Positions 34,388 to 45,306 of a stretch of DNA of 64,000 bases are shown here, piece after piece. The notes beneath the pieces are model-generated. The model ran no database searches, was not told the DNA's origin, and worked only from the letters and a program-made list of their open reading frames with translations. The number at the start of each line of letters is the position of its first letter. Position 1 is the first letter of the stretch. The stretch is taken from the NCBI RefSeq assembly GCF_014839805.1, contig NC_051136.1, positions 248,001-312,000 on the forward strand, given 5' to 3'. A program made the translations under genes and the position numbers. Source of the DNA: Manduca sexta (lineage: Eukaryota; Arthropoda; Insecta; Lepidoptera; Sphingidae).

Positions 34388-34648
34388 CACTCATAGGCGC
34401 CGGGAGAGGGGTGCAAATGGGTGTTCGTGCTCCCCCCTGTCCCGAACAAATCACATTAAAATAACTGAAAGGCAATGGGAATAATCAATCACAGAGGTTT
34501 TATTATGGTTTAGCATTTACAAATACCCGCGCGATTTTTATTAAAAAAATATGATTATAATGTTATGTAGTACCTACTAATGTATGTAGATGCAGAAGCA
34601 CCCCCCTAAAAATAATCTCGGTGGCGCCCGTATCTACACTGTACACAA
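34388..34648. mobile_element. Candidate inverted-repeat element with GGCGCC ends
   Basis: Left 'tctacactcataggcgccgg' and 'gaggggtgc'; right, reverse-complemented, 'tacagtgtagatacgggcgc' and 'ggggggtgc'. The ends are imperfect inverted repeats around an AT-rich centre without coding capacity. Confidence 0.5.
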
Positions 34649-34676
34649 AATTACGTCACTTAAATAAAATAATATA

Positions 34677-34989
34677 TAATATCAGCCCTGTATGACATAC
34701 TGTCCCACTGTTGGGCACGGGCCTCCTCTCCTACTGAGATGGATTAGTCCTTAGTCCATCACGTGGCCTAGTAAAGATTGATAGACTTCACATACCCTCG
34801 AAATTCCTATAGAGAATTTCTCAGGTATGCAGGTTTCCTCACGATGTTTTCCTTCACCGTTAAAGCAAACGATAATTCAGAAAGAATACACACATAATTT
34901 AGAAAAGTCAGAGGTGTGCGCCCTTGGGTTTCGAACCTGCGGACATTCCTCTGGGCAGCTCGATCCACAACCAACTAGGCTATCGCAGC
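34677..34989 (-). mobile_element. SINE-A, full length
   Basis: Tail 'atatcagccctgtatgac', 'cccactgttgggcacgggcc', body 'cacgatgttttccttcaccg', head with reverse B box 'gggtttcgaacctg' and 'aactaggctatcgc'. Confidence 0.88.
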
Positions 34990-35281
34990 TTTTTATTAAT
35001 ATTTCATTTTAGTAAAATAATACATACACAAAATATATATTCATCCATCAATACTATTTCTACGTAAAAATACATGTATTATAATAAAAACAGAATATTA
35101 AACACGCTGTATCCATTTAAAATATTGAATTGCGTAAAGCCGCTGCTGAACTATTGAATTTTTTTGCTGGATTATTTTATACAAAATAAACAGTGTTCCA
35201 CCTCCGTAACTCCGATACACGATATTGTTCCTTTTACAGTATTTGTTTTTCTGGATAGTGATTATACAAGATGATCTACAT

Positions 35282-35508
35282 ACATACACTCACGCTTTTT
35301 TCGCCGAAGGGGTAGGCAGAGGCGCAACTAGTGTACCTACTTTCCGCCCTGTGTATTCCGTCCTATAATGTGCTAGGGAGAGAGCCTATAAATTCTAGAC
35401 TCCTAGCTGATACTAATGCCAATATTACTGCCCGACCCGGGGATTGAACTTCGACACCGACACTGCAGTACCGTACTACCCGTTCCCTACCGTAAAACTA
35501 ACCGCGCC
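35282..35508 (-). mobile_element. SINE-B, diverged
   Basis: 'cgccgaaggggtaggcagag', 'gcgcaactagtgtacctact', 'ctcctagctgatactaatgc', reverse B box 'cccggggattgaacttcg'. A deletion removed the 'atcgggcacaaatt' region. Confidence 0.8.
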
Positions 35509-35983
35509 TTAATAAAAATAAATAAAATATTTTTTATTTCCATTATCTTAACCCAGGTACAATTTGCCATTATCGGAGCCAGTCCTTTTAAGTATGGCAA
35601 TATTTTTGTTAGGAGGCCCCACAGTTCTAATCAAAATTCAGTCTAATCAAAAGCCGATCTAACTACATATTTACCTACTTTCTATACAAATATTGCAAAT
35701 TACATAATAAGCCAAAAGCATAAATTATAATCAACATCTAGGCTTATCCTGATACATTAACACATTCCTATAACAAAAAACATATGAATATGGTTCGTTC
35801 TTTATGCTGGAATAGCAAAAGCAGCTATTTTTACAGCCAAGAGAAACACACGTATCATTGTAAATATTATTTAAAGCACTTAAGATAATCTATGACGTCA
35901 GTAAGGCCGAACGCGACGCAGAAACAGTGCGTTTCGTTTTCGCCTTGACATATTATTTTTATGTACTACGACATTATCTTATT
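35509..35983. other. No recognised feature
   Basis: Contains TGACGTCA at 35893-35900 just before a family F MITE. Confidence 0.35.
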
Positions 35984-36172
35984 CAGGGGCCTTATTCTCT
36001 ATCCCGCACGTTATTTTGACAGTGCGTAACAAGCACGTAACACAACGCATCATGTTTAGGACTATAGAAATTTGGCTTACAGAATACCATTCCACGCACA
36101 TTTCTCGAAGATAACATGATACGGCCGCGTTACGCGTTTACACTATCATACAGAATAAGGGCCCTGTATACG
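35984..36172 (+). mobile_element. Family F MITE, intact reference copy
   Basis: Left end CAGGGGCCTTATTCTCTATC; right end reverse-complemented CAGGGCCCTTATTCTGTATG, so the terminal inverted repeat is about 15 bp. Near-identical internally to 16271-16440, which points to recent activity. No open frame. Confidence 0.88.
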
Positions 36173-36639
36173 ATTTTGAATACATAAATATACATTTATT
36201 TTGATATTTTTTGCACGAGGATGCGGTAGTAAATATTTCAAATAAATATTGAGGATTTTAAAAAATGTTCAATTTGTTGCTAATAAAATAAATAGACATA
36301 AATCTTCTTTTATTAGATTATGAAGATTTTTACCACGTGGTAAACATGTGTACATATTCCAGTACGATCATAAAATTTTATTATATTAAGAATTTACCAA
36401 GATACATAATCCTCATACTGCCGCATATTATTCCGATTTCTCCACCCCATGGTTGTCTGTTAAAGATTGCCTTGTGCGATAAGACAGCCATTTGTACTTT
36501 TTTCTATTATCTTGTTCCATGATCTATGTCTCTGGTGTACAAGAAAGTGTAAAGTAAATAATTAAATAAATAAAAAATCCTATCTCTATTTGAAATGTCT
36601 AAATACATATTGCAATGGAATAACAGCCTGCATTAATGG
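36173..36639. other. No recognised feature
   Basis: AT-rich; the 61-codon frame at 36337-36522 is Ile/Tyr-rich chance sequence. Confidence 0.35.
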
Positions 36640-36830
36640 CATTATTGTTCTGTATTGTGTAGTGCACGCCTCTCCTACGATTGAGAGTTTGTCCTACCCG
36701 CCTCTGAGAATTCTCAGGTGAGGTTACTCCGCGGTGTTTTCCTTTGTCTGAACCGAGCGATATTGACAGTATATATGTCCGTAACTGCGAATATACAGGA
36801 AATGTTCTGAGATCCAACTAGAAGTCTAGC
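36640..36830 (-). mobile_element. Very decayed SINE-A relative
   Basis: Order of blocks is preserved: 'gttctgtattgtgtagtgca', 'cgcctctcctacgattgaga', 'tgagaattctcaggtgaggt', 'ccgcggtgttttcctttgtc', 'agaagtctagccg'. Identity is low. Confidence 0.45.
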
Positions 36831-36926
36831 CGTTTAAGGCCCTTCTACAAGCATACGGGCTTTGAGCATTCGTTCCATACATCGAGTTATGGGTGAGAAT
36901 ACGCAAAATTATACGAATAATTTCTC

Positions 36927-37373
36927 TTAAAAATATCGATCTTCGAGCGCAGAATACTTCAAATGTTTCTGAGCTGTCGCCCATTCAGCCGCTGAACCAG
37001 CTTTTTGCGTCGAACGTGGTAAGTGAGATGCGGCGTATGTAATAACACACGTCGCATCCCACAAAAGACAACGGCCTTTAAGCCACGGTATCGGAGTCAG
37101 ACCATCAAGCCGCTTGCTATCGGAGCGACTCAAACCAGGCGGTTCCAGAATGCAAGGTATACCAGCAGACACCAAGGCACGACGTATGATGTCATTGAGC
37201 ATGTGGTGCCGTGGAAAACAACCTGCCGATCTGTTACAACTCAGACCGTGGTAGCCAGTGATGTCAACCTGTGCCCCACAGCCACACTCGTGTGGCTTAC
37301 AAATGTTGCACCCAAGTCTCAGAACAAGTTTCTCTTCAATATTTTGGGTATTTTTAAAATTATGTAATACCAA
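36927..37373 (-). pseudogene. Retroelement C-terminal fragment: zinc knuckle plus endonuclease-like domain
   Basis: 148-codon open frame and the only clear protein homology in the window. Conserved sequence starts near residue 18 (LRLGC). Residues 22-46 hold clustered Cys/His (C22, C25, H28, C30, C32, H42, C46), like the CCHC knuckle that precedes the endonuclease in LINEs with a restriction-enzyme-like endonuclease. Residues 53-80 keep FPRHHMLNDIIRRAL and LEPPGL; RLDG (88-91) and WDATC (105-109) match the acidic core of that PD-(D/E)XK-like domain. I recall close relatives within insect reverse-transcriptase polyproteins. The frame ends abruptly at RYF, where relatives continue, and no reverse transcriptase lies upstream, so it is a dead fragment. 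The ATG is incidental. GC is higher than in flanks. Exact clade uncertain. Confidence 0.7.
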
Positions 37374-37404
37374 AATATTACTTATGAAATTGTTAATAAA
37401 GAAA

Positions 37405-37560
37405 ACATAAATGCGAAAGTAAATCTGTCGGATGATTTACTCTTTTACACAGCTAAACTATTCCTGATTAAATTTATTATGGACTAAATTTGAAATCCTA
37501 AAATAGATAGCCTATTTTTGAACCGAATTCCACCTTAGGGAATTCGCACGCAAATGACAG
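37405..37560 (-). mobile_element. RTE-type LINE 3' tail, reverse
   Basis: 'ataaatgcgaaagtaaatct', 'gtcggatgatttactctttt', 'acacagctaaactattcctg' match the reversed RTE tail (TGCGAAAGTAACTCTGTC type). It lies just beyond the endonuclease fragment, but the two belong to different element classes. Confidence 0.6.
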
Positions 37561-37824
37561 ATAATTATAGATTATTTGAACTACTAACGAGCCTTGGGTC
37601 ATGCGCATAACATAAAAATGATTCAAAACTTCCTTATTCTTATTACAGATCGATTTTCAAGTCACGCATTACTATCGCAAATCCAATTATGGCGTAGGGT
37701 AACGTCGGAACGCCTCAGATTATCCCTGTAGGGAATTAAGGATACTTCCCACATGCAAATGAAACTTCTGGAAAGAAGCCGAATTAAACATATTGACATT
37801 TACACTGACTAATGAAATTACAAT

Positions 37825-38160
37825 GGCTTCTAAGTAAACTATCGTATCTGGAAATATAACGACATTCACATTTTAGCGTTTCGTTGTCTAGGTACTGTTT
37901 ACTACCAAATCCAATAAATTCAAAAGTTAATAAACGAAAAAACACTTCATTTATTTATTAAATACTGACAAATCATTGCATACGAGCTAATATCCTATGG
38001 TCTTCACACTAGGCAAGCCTGTATTGTGAAGACCCATTAACATTAACAATAATTTACGATCATTTTTTTCAATGGGTTTTGGTAGTAAACAGTACATAAC
38101 GAAACGTTAAAAAAGTGATTATCGCTATTTTTTCAGATACAATAGTTTACTTAGGAGCTA
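37825..38160. mobile_element. Foldback element with about 80-bp inverted arms
   Basis: Left arm 37825-37906 (ctaagtaaactatcgtatct ... gtactgtttactaccaaa) is matched inverted at 38075-38160 (tttggtagtaaacagtac ... agatacaatagtttacttag). A second, inner dyad GGTCTTCACA (about 37999) / TGTGAAGACC (about 38025) sits in the loop. No coding potential. Confidence 0.85.
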
Positions 38161-38499
38161 TCGATGAATTGTTATTTATGAAACCATTAATTAAAAATCA
38201 TTTTTCGCGAGAAAATAGTGAAGACCTATCGAAATATCATGAAGAGCCAGCCGTCAAGTCGCTCTTGACCTAAGAAAGTTTTCCATCTTGGCAGCGAGTC
38301 ATTTGGAAGTATTGTAATTTAATTGAGGCCGTGAGAAACTGTATGAAATGGCAGTTATTTTTATAGAGGGAGAGATGAACAACACCCTTGTTAAATGACA
38401 TAGGTAAGCCTCGAACAATATGTGGAAATAAATTCTATAAACTAAAACTTTGCAGAAGACCTACATCTTTTTTTCTCCAACGAATCGATAAAGTAATTT
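38161..38499. other. No recognised feature
   Basis: Unique AT-rich sequence. Confidence 0.35.
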
Positions 38500-38740
38500 T
38501 TAATTTAAATCGAATATGTGGAGAAAGTGTTTCGCATTGGGTTCGAATTTCGCGTCGATCAAAACGATATTTGGGTTTTTCTACTGAGTATCAGCCTAGA
38601 GTTTGAAAATTGTGGCCGATATGGCGATAGGCTTGCCCTTTATCACATCATGGGACGGAACTCACTTTGTGAAATAGGGTACCCGGGTTGCGCTTCTACA
38701 ATCCCCTTCGGGAATTAATGCCTGATGAGTGTGTGTTTTT
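38500..38740 (+). mobile_element. SINE-B, plus strand, head truncated
   Basis: The only plus-strand SINE-B here. B box GGGTTCGAATTTCG at 38538, 'tgagtatcagcctagagttt', 'gccgatatggcgataggctt', 'tatcacatcatgggacggaa', 'ccccttcgggaattaatgcc', ending 'tgatgagtgtgtgt'. The A box is not recognisable. Confidence 0.82.
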
Positions 38741-39478
38741 TAACAAAATCAGAAAATATATAAATTTTGACTTAGGTCGCTTTAGTTTTACGGATGCGAT
38801 ATATAAACGGTAAACCACACATTTATCTAACTTTTTCTACTGAGTACGCGTGTATTTTAGCTCTTAACAATTTTCACAACGTTTATTGGGGTCTGTTGAG
38901 CATAAAGGATAAAGTCCATCTACGTCAGCGTTTCGGCCGGTGGCATTAAAATGTTTTACAGCGAAAAAATCACGCGAAACGTGATGTGAAAAGCGTAAAC
39001 TGTTTCCACAGTAATTAAAAGTTGCTTTGCCATTCTCAAACGAACCGGAGTTTGAATAACGTTTTGTCGTTATTACGTGAATAAATCGGAGCTATGAAAT
39101 TATACGATTATCGTCTCGATATTCCGGTGGCGAATTTTTGTTGTCCTGAGTAGTTTGGTTTTCTATTAAGAACTGTGTAGAGTTCAGAACGAGAATACGC
39201 TGCGGCGATACGCATAAAATTTAATCAACTCGACCTTATTCCAAATCAATGTGGCATCGGTGCAAAATCCTTTTTGACGCTTAATGCAGAAACGATTTGG
39301 TTTAGTTTTAACGATCAGACTTTGATCTTTCCTGGGGGATTTAATTGCAGGTAAATGATAAGATAAACTATCGTCCGAATAGGAATTGAAGCATCTCTGT
39401 GTCCATGTCCCATATACCGATGTTATAACGAAGAGGCGATATGCTAATTAAAAATCAAATAAAAGACTGTAGTAATAT
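38741..39478. other. No recognised feature
   Basis: Unique; scattered CpGs around 38930-39070 without a frame. Confidence 0.35.
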
Positions 39479-39771
39479 AGCAGCGATAGCCTAGTTGGGC
39501 ATGGAACAGACTGCTGAGACGAAATGTTATGACGATTTGACTTTTAAAAAAAATGATGTGCGTATTCTTTGTAAATTATTTATTGTTTGCTTTAACGGTA
39601 AAGGAAAATATTGTGCGAAAACCTGCGTACCTGAGAAGTTTTCTGTAGGAATTTTGAGGTTATATGAAGTCTAACAATCCGCACTAGGCCAGCGTGTTGG
39701 ACTAAGGCCTATTCCCTCTCAGTAATGCTCAGCAGTGGGACAGACATAATACAAGGGCTGATATTATATAT
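39479..39771 (+). mobile_element. SINE-A, diverged full-length copy
   Basis: A box TAGCCTAGTTGG is perfect. The B-box region and about 20 bases after it are deleted (acgaaatgttatgacgattt), and the tail lacks 'tagaggaggcccg'. It could no longer be transcribed from its own promoter. Confidence 0.85.
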
Positions 39772-41618
39772 AGTAATAAACCATTCGACAGGCACATTTG
39801 ATAAAACTACGGGTTTGCCAAGGACCAAATTTCCTCCACCAATGTTAATAACTAAGAAGCAAGCTTCCTATGGCCTGGACACATTGGAAATCCGATAACC
39901 ATGGGTTAGTTAGCTAATTCGCGTGAGTATCGAGTAGGGGCTAACGTAGCGTACAGTTAGACGACGCGTAAAAGCAATTAGCACAAACGGTGGTGCAAAT
40001 CGAAGATCACAAGTCCTAGCACAAATTTTTGTATGGACATTTGAACAGCGCTTCGGGTTTTTGGAACTACAATTCGCCAATGTGAGTAATGCGTGAATAA
40101 ACTTCAAATAGTTAATCGTGTGATCATGGTAATAAACTCAAAATATAAGAATCTGCAGTACGAATTCTTTGATATGCATTAAGTCCTTTTCCGGCATATA
40201 AAGTAGAGATTATTCTCTGGAAAATATGTCAGACAAAATTCGTATAGCTTTTTCGGGAAATCTTCCGGCATAACTACAAATATAAACAACCAATCAAAAC
40301 AGATAAAAATTATGTCCAGACTGTGGTGATATATAAATACCTATTAAAAGCCTAGGATACTCTTTTATAGCAAAATTACAGACATTCTAATCTTAACTCA
40401 ATATAGTTAGGATACGGTCGAAAAAAAATGATGTGGTCGAAAAGTGTACAAATTTTAAAGGGTCTATGTTTCGAAACTTTGATACTATGTAATATTTTTC
40501 AAACTAAAGTTTTATAAAACTCCTCAACATTAATCTCCATCTTCTAAAGCATTTTCTTTCAATAAAGCCTTTTTCAGGTCCATCGGTTTAACGTCGCTCG
40601 AATTTTGTTAATCTATTTCTTTGTCAGATATTATTACTCTCACTACCTTAGTCTTTTTATATCAGGTTTTTTGTTTTGAAACAAAAATTTTGTTTTAATT
40701 TTTAATGTATTTTATTAAATTAATTTATTATCCCATCGTTATTAGCAAGCTCTTGTTATTTGCTGCCCAAATTATGCCTAGAATTAGATCTACCTACACG
40801 ACAAATTTCACTTCACCGTTCAGAGGATTTTGAAATTAGGTGCGGTTGTACATACGTAACCTTTGACATTGGTGAAAGTGTAACATAAGAGTTTTAGTAG
40901 GACTCTTTAGACCTATAAGACCGAAAAAAATACATAAATGGAATTCCTCGTATTAAAACGGGGTTTCTGAATTGACTTCTAAAATCTTCAAAAAAACTCT
41001 TGCACGGCTTCAATACATTTGATGTTAAGCGAAGTGAAGCCAAAAAAATAACGATCGACAAGAAATAAATACAGCCTCGGTTATGCTGGCCTACCTAATC
41101 TCATTTATTAGCAAAAGAAAAATACTGAACAAGAAATAAGAAAAAAGATACCGACGCTTCAGATTATTTTCATGATTTTGTTTGACTGTTGACCTATTTA
41201 ATGAAACTTTACTGCTTAAGATATAAACTTTGATCGTTTCTGAATAATTTTGTAACTGAAATTAGAACACAACTAAACCCCGCGTCAAAGGCTATGTCTA
41301 AAAGGAAAATAGAAACTCACGTTGCGTCGTTGCTATAGTGAAATGAATAGAGGAAGAACGCTCCAGTGCGTTATTAAGGGAGGCGTATATGTTTTTTTTT
41401 ACCAGGCTCGTGTCCAGCGTAGATAATTAATATATTTCTGGAGATAGACCAGTTTGGTTGCTAACATGGAGTCTTTATTATTATTAATATCTCTTATTGA
41501 TATTAAACTTACGGATGTATGCGTGATGAGACATACTAATTCGTACATCCTGGATACAGATCACTAAAACTCAATTGCTTTTTGCCGTTCTATATTTGTA
41601 GGTTATTTTGAAAGTCAG
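39772..41618. other. 1.8-kb unassigned stretch
   Basis: Bases 41005-41100 faintly recall the D/E module (cttcaatacatttgatgtta) but too weakly to call. A T run lies at 41391-41400. Confidence 0.35.
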
Positions 41619-41790
41619 TATGAGAGCCTTATTCTATTTACTGGCGTATCCGTCTTTTTGATATTACGGGTGTTCTAATCCAAGGACAGCTTGGATTGGC
41701 GTATAGGTAAATAAATAATATTTGGACTCTTACGGTTATCAAAGATGTCATTCTATGATGATGTAGAGTAAAGGCTTTCTGACCATGGAG
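41619..41790. mobile_element. Family K inverted-repeat element, copy 1
   Basis: 'gtatccgtctttttgatatt', 'gtgttctaatccaaggacag' and 'cgtataggtaaataa' match the left arm of the copy at 44498. The right arm is strongly decayed. Confidence 0.55.
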
Positions 41791-41879
41791 TCTTTCTACT
41801 AATTAAGCCAGTGTGGATTAAAGGTCTAATATTTCGCAATAATAATTAAAATAATTAATATGGCCTGAACCTATATTCG

Positions 41880-42180
41880 GCTCATGCTATGCGGCAACCG
41901 TCAATTGCTTCTGAATCATAGTAGCAAAGATTGCCTGATGTTTTCACCCTCGAACACTCATCGGAGCGACTGCGGCCGGTCAGGTACAACGACCTGTTTG
42001 GTAAACTTCATCAGGAGATCTCTGTCCTATGATCCCAAAGTAATTTTGAGGACATATCTGCTCCTCTACAGCGGTGTAAGTAAGAAAGTAAGGGAATTCT
42101 GTTCATCTGTGATTCCGAAGTAATTTTGAAGACATCTATCTACTCTTCTACAACGGTAACCTCGACGAGATTATATAAAG
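41880..42180. repeat. Segment with a diverged internal direct repeat
   Basis: 'cctatgatcccaaagtaatt', 'ttgaggacatatctgctcct', 'ctacagcggt' (42027-42075) recurs as 'tctgtgattccgaagtaatt', 'ttgaagacatctatctactc', 'ttctacaacggt' (42107-42153), offset about 80 bases. The 79-codon frame here is not recognised. Confidence 0.6.
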
Positions 42181-42597
42181 ACGAAACTTACGTGACTTTT
42201 CAACTTTTCAGAAGTGGGAAACTTGCTCCAGCCATTAAGTCAGAATTGTTTTAGTGTTTGTCGTTTTATAACGGTTTATTGTCATTGTGTTACAGCACCT
42301 CGTAATGCAGTTTTGTGAACGAGTTCAAACTTTAATAGCTCTGGTGCTAAGTTTAGTTAAAAGTCGAGTTAAGTTAACATTGAGAGAGGTTTTGTGTTTT
42401 CTTGTAAATAGGATGTATAGTTGACTGCTTGTATTTTTCGTTTAAGCAAAATATAAAGCCCTCAAGGTATATAAGGCAAAAACTTATTGTTGTGGTTCGT
42501 ATCTGTGGTTTCATAATCACTAATCTGCTAGCTTGTAAGCATATGTAGTTAACCATAAAACTAGCTGAAGAAGTTCAAAATGTCATAACCTCAAAAC
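42181..42597. other. No recognised feature
   Basis: Unique sequence. Confidence 0.3.
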
Positions 42598-42749
42598 TTA
42601 TATGTCTGTGTCCACAATCGTTTTTTCTTCACTAAATAAACATTAAAGAGTCAACTTTGTTTTAGATAAACAAAAAAAAAACGATTAAAGTTACTGTGTA
42701 GCAACTTGAAAATTTAATTTTTTTCAAACATTTTTGTGTTGGACTGTAC
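42598..42749. mobile_element. Family N MITE, copy 1
   Basis: 'ccacaatcgttttttcttca', 'aagagtcaactttgttttag', 'aacaaaaaaaaaacgattaa', end 'tttgtgttggactgta'. Its right end, reversed, reads TACAGTCCAACACAAAA. The A/T runs flanking CGATT form an internal stem. Confidence 0.65.
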
Positions 42750-43107
42750 TTAGAAAACATTTAATTTGTAACGTAAACAGTCTAACAAATAGTTATAATT
42801 AAACAACGCATTGTCCGGTAGATTTCCACAGTGTTCAAGAGGAAAATAGTTGATGAATCAATACTTACATACAAATGTATAATTATTGTTACAGCAATAC
42901 GGAATATTAATGAGACGGGTCTGTCTATTTTTTGTTAGCATTTTATACGTAGTTTAGTACAAGGTAAATTAATTTTGATAAGTTATGAAGAATGGCTTCA
43001 TTGTATATAGGATGGAAGTCGTTCATGTGTAACGTATCCCGCGAAGGCTGGGCGGTAGTAATAAGACACTTTCTCCATGAAACCAAAAAAATAAAGTATA
43101 ATATTTT
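42750..43107. other. No recognised feature
   Basis: Unique AT-rich sequence. Confidence 0.3.
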
Positions 43108-43330
43108 ATATCCGCCTGCATAGCAACCACCGTACACAAGGTGTTAAAACCCGCTATACCAGCCCAGATAAGTGCATCGAGTTCTGGGATCAACCTGTGT
43201 ATATCCGGTTCCTATAGGCCGGCATAATTGTGTCGACTGCCGAGGGTAATCATCTCTCGTCGGTCGACATTGTATTGGACCACACTCCACTTACATTAGG
43301 TGTAGTGGGGTCGCTATGCCGTGCACGTAA
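43108..43330 (-). mobile_element. Family D SINE-like repeat, full length
   Basis: 'tatatccgcctgcatagcaa', 'ccaccgtacacaaggtgtta', 'tgtatatccggttcctatag', 'gccggcataattgtgtcgac', 'tacattaggtgtagtggggt'. Both ends appear present. Confidence 0.82.
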
Positions 43331-44099
43331 AAAAGGACTAAGAAGCTTAACAGGTAATATTTAACGTTATGTCTAGTTATGTCGCCAATCAACACATTCT
43401 AATAAGGCAGTAGGGTGTAATTTTTTTGGTAATACTAAGTTTGTCAATATTTTTACTTATTATATTCCGTAGAGCCGGCCATCTGGCAGATGACATGCTA
43501 TTCTCCATGAAAGTAAAAAGCTTCGATCAACAATATGATCGAAAGAAAAAACTCTAAAATGCATTGTCATTTAAAGAAAAATATTGAACACAAATTAATC
43601 TTCTCTAACTGATACCGTCTAAAATGCAATAATTGTTAGAAAAATGTAGAACATACCCTCAAAAGAACTGTTTCTTACTCAACTCCATATCCTTAAGTGT
43701 AATCTACCCTTTTAGTAGTATTACGGTTCTTAAAAATCTTAAAGAAACATATTTTACGCTTACCAAATTTCGTTCCGATTAAATTGTTCCCGGTATCCGG
43801 GAGAAATTTCCCCTGGGAATGTTTGCGCTTCATTGCCCGGGGAACTTATTGTGTCTGCGTTAGTTTAAAGAACATGTGACATGACATTATTACCTTAATA
43901 TTCCCTTGTGATATGTTTGTTTCAAAATACTGAGCAGAATTTGTTTTCAATGTTACCTTTAAACAACATTATTTTTAGTATATAACAAACCCGAAATTAG
44001 TTTGTCGAGATTTTTAACATATTATGTTATATTTTATCCCAAAAACATATTAAAATAAAATTCCGTCAAGCTGGTTATCTTTTGTGTTAATAAAAATGC
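43331..44099. other. No recognised feature
   Basis: A compact C/G patch (cccctgggaatgtttgcgct) lies near 43809; otherwise AT-rich. Confidence 0.35.
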
Positions 44100-44230
44100 G
44101 ACGCATGTCGGTCGCTCTTTGATACCCACTACTACAGCTGACCGTTACAAGCACACCTTTCCCCACCCCGCGGCCCCGCACACGTTCCGCTCGTTCCCTG
44201 TGCCGCGCCGGCGCGGGCGATATGTTTGAT
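44100..44230. promoter_or_regulatory. Isolated GC/CpG-rich block, candidate regulatory element
   Basis: Bases 44161-44220 are 49/60 G+C with 12 CpGs, against about one third G+C around them. The minus strand holds GGGGTGGGG (Sp/KLF-like), AAAGGTGTG (T-box half-site) and a CAGCTG E-box lies at 44136; CGCGCCGGCGCG is a 12-bp palindrome. A frame without ATG is open through it but has no motif. It could be a promoter, enhancer or unmethylated island of a nearby gene. Confidence 0.4.
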
Positions 44231-44449
44231 CTATCAATTCCGCCTCAGCTTTCATTGTTATTATTATTTTTATATTTTTTTTGTAGATTTTTTACACCAG
44301 AAGCTAATTTGGGTGTTTCGACTTCATGGTACACTAAAATTAATCTTGTATACGTATTGTGACCGTCTGGATAAGCTTATGTAGACACTAATATAACAAA
44401 ATCTTGTTGCAATGAGATACAGTCTGACTAGAAAATTAAAAACCTCGCC

Positions 44450-44479
44450 AACGACAACGACAACGACAACGACAACAAC
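44450..44479. repeat. Hexanucleotide microsatellite (ACGACA)n
   Basis: About 4-5 perfect units, decaying to ACAACAACC. Confidence 0.9.
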
Positions 44480-44497
44480 CTTGTTGTGGTCATAAGG

Positions 44498-44705
44498 TCA
44501 GGGAGCTTTTTCCTTATACGGGGGTATATCCGTCTTTTTGTAATCACTTGCGTTCTAATGGAAGGACAACTTTGATAGCCATATAGGTGAATAAGGGCTT
44601 TTTTGATTCTCTTACCTACACGGCTATCGAAGATAGTCCTTCGATAGACCGCCCGTAATTACAAAAAGGCGAATTTGCCCCTGTAGGGGGAATAGGGGCC
44701 CTGAT
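44498..44705. mobile_element. Family K foldback element, copy 2
   Basis: Left arm 44498-44592 (gtcagggagctttttcctta, tccgtctttttgtaatcact, ttctaatggaaggacaactt) and right arm 44611-44705 pair over nearly their whole length (right arm reversed: atcagggcccctattccccc, ttcgcctttttgtaattacg). A short loop makes it almost a pure palindrome. Confidence 0.8.
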
Positions 44706-45306
44706 GTTATATGGATCGAATCTTTAAATGACAATGTTACCTTTAAAGCGAAAAGCAAAAGTCGTACCCCCAAATGCGGTCCCCAAATGCATATTTTTAA
44801 TTTCCTGCTCAGGCTATACATAAATAAAATGGATTATTTCTTCCCTGAAATTAGTAATCAATAGTAAATTAGTTACTAAATTATCAAATTAATCAACAGT
44901 TGATTCATAACACTTCATCTAATTAAATTTACTAACGTAGCAATTATAAGAAGGCTGATTTGATATTCAAAACTTTGCTATTTTGTGGCGTATGTAAATA
45001 TTAATTTGAATTGGAAAGGTTTTGTTAATAGAGATTCTGATGTTGCATTGCTGTTTGTGCGTCATCGTATAACTTGATTTTCGGAGTAGAATTGCTCAGA
45101 CGATGTTGACGTAAGCAAGCCGAACGATCGTAAAAGCAAATCCCTGCAACATGTGAAATCTAAAATTGTAGCTACCATTTCATATTCTACATAACTTTAT
45201 TCCATGACAATGTGGGGTTGGTTTAAATCATCTTTATAAGTTTACTTCTTAAAGGATTTGCCTGTTGTACTAGTACTTGGTGCTATGGAAACGAATCCAG
45301 AATTTG
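44706..45306. other. No recognised feature
   Basis: Unique AT-rich sequence. Confidence 0.35.

Noticed and set aside
37023..37367. 114-codon plus-strand open frame
   Set aside because: Exact antisense of the endonuclease-like fragment; the minus strand carries the conserved motifs.
44161..44220. Bacterial contamination as the cause of the GC-rich block
   Set aside because: It is only about 60-130 bases, grades into AT-rich sequence on both sides and has no bacterial gene; a local island is simpler.
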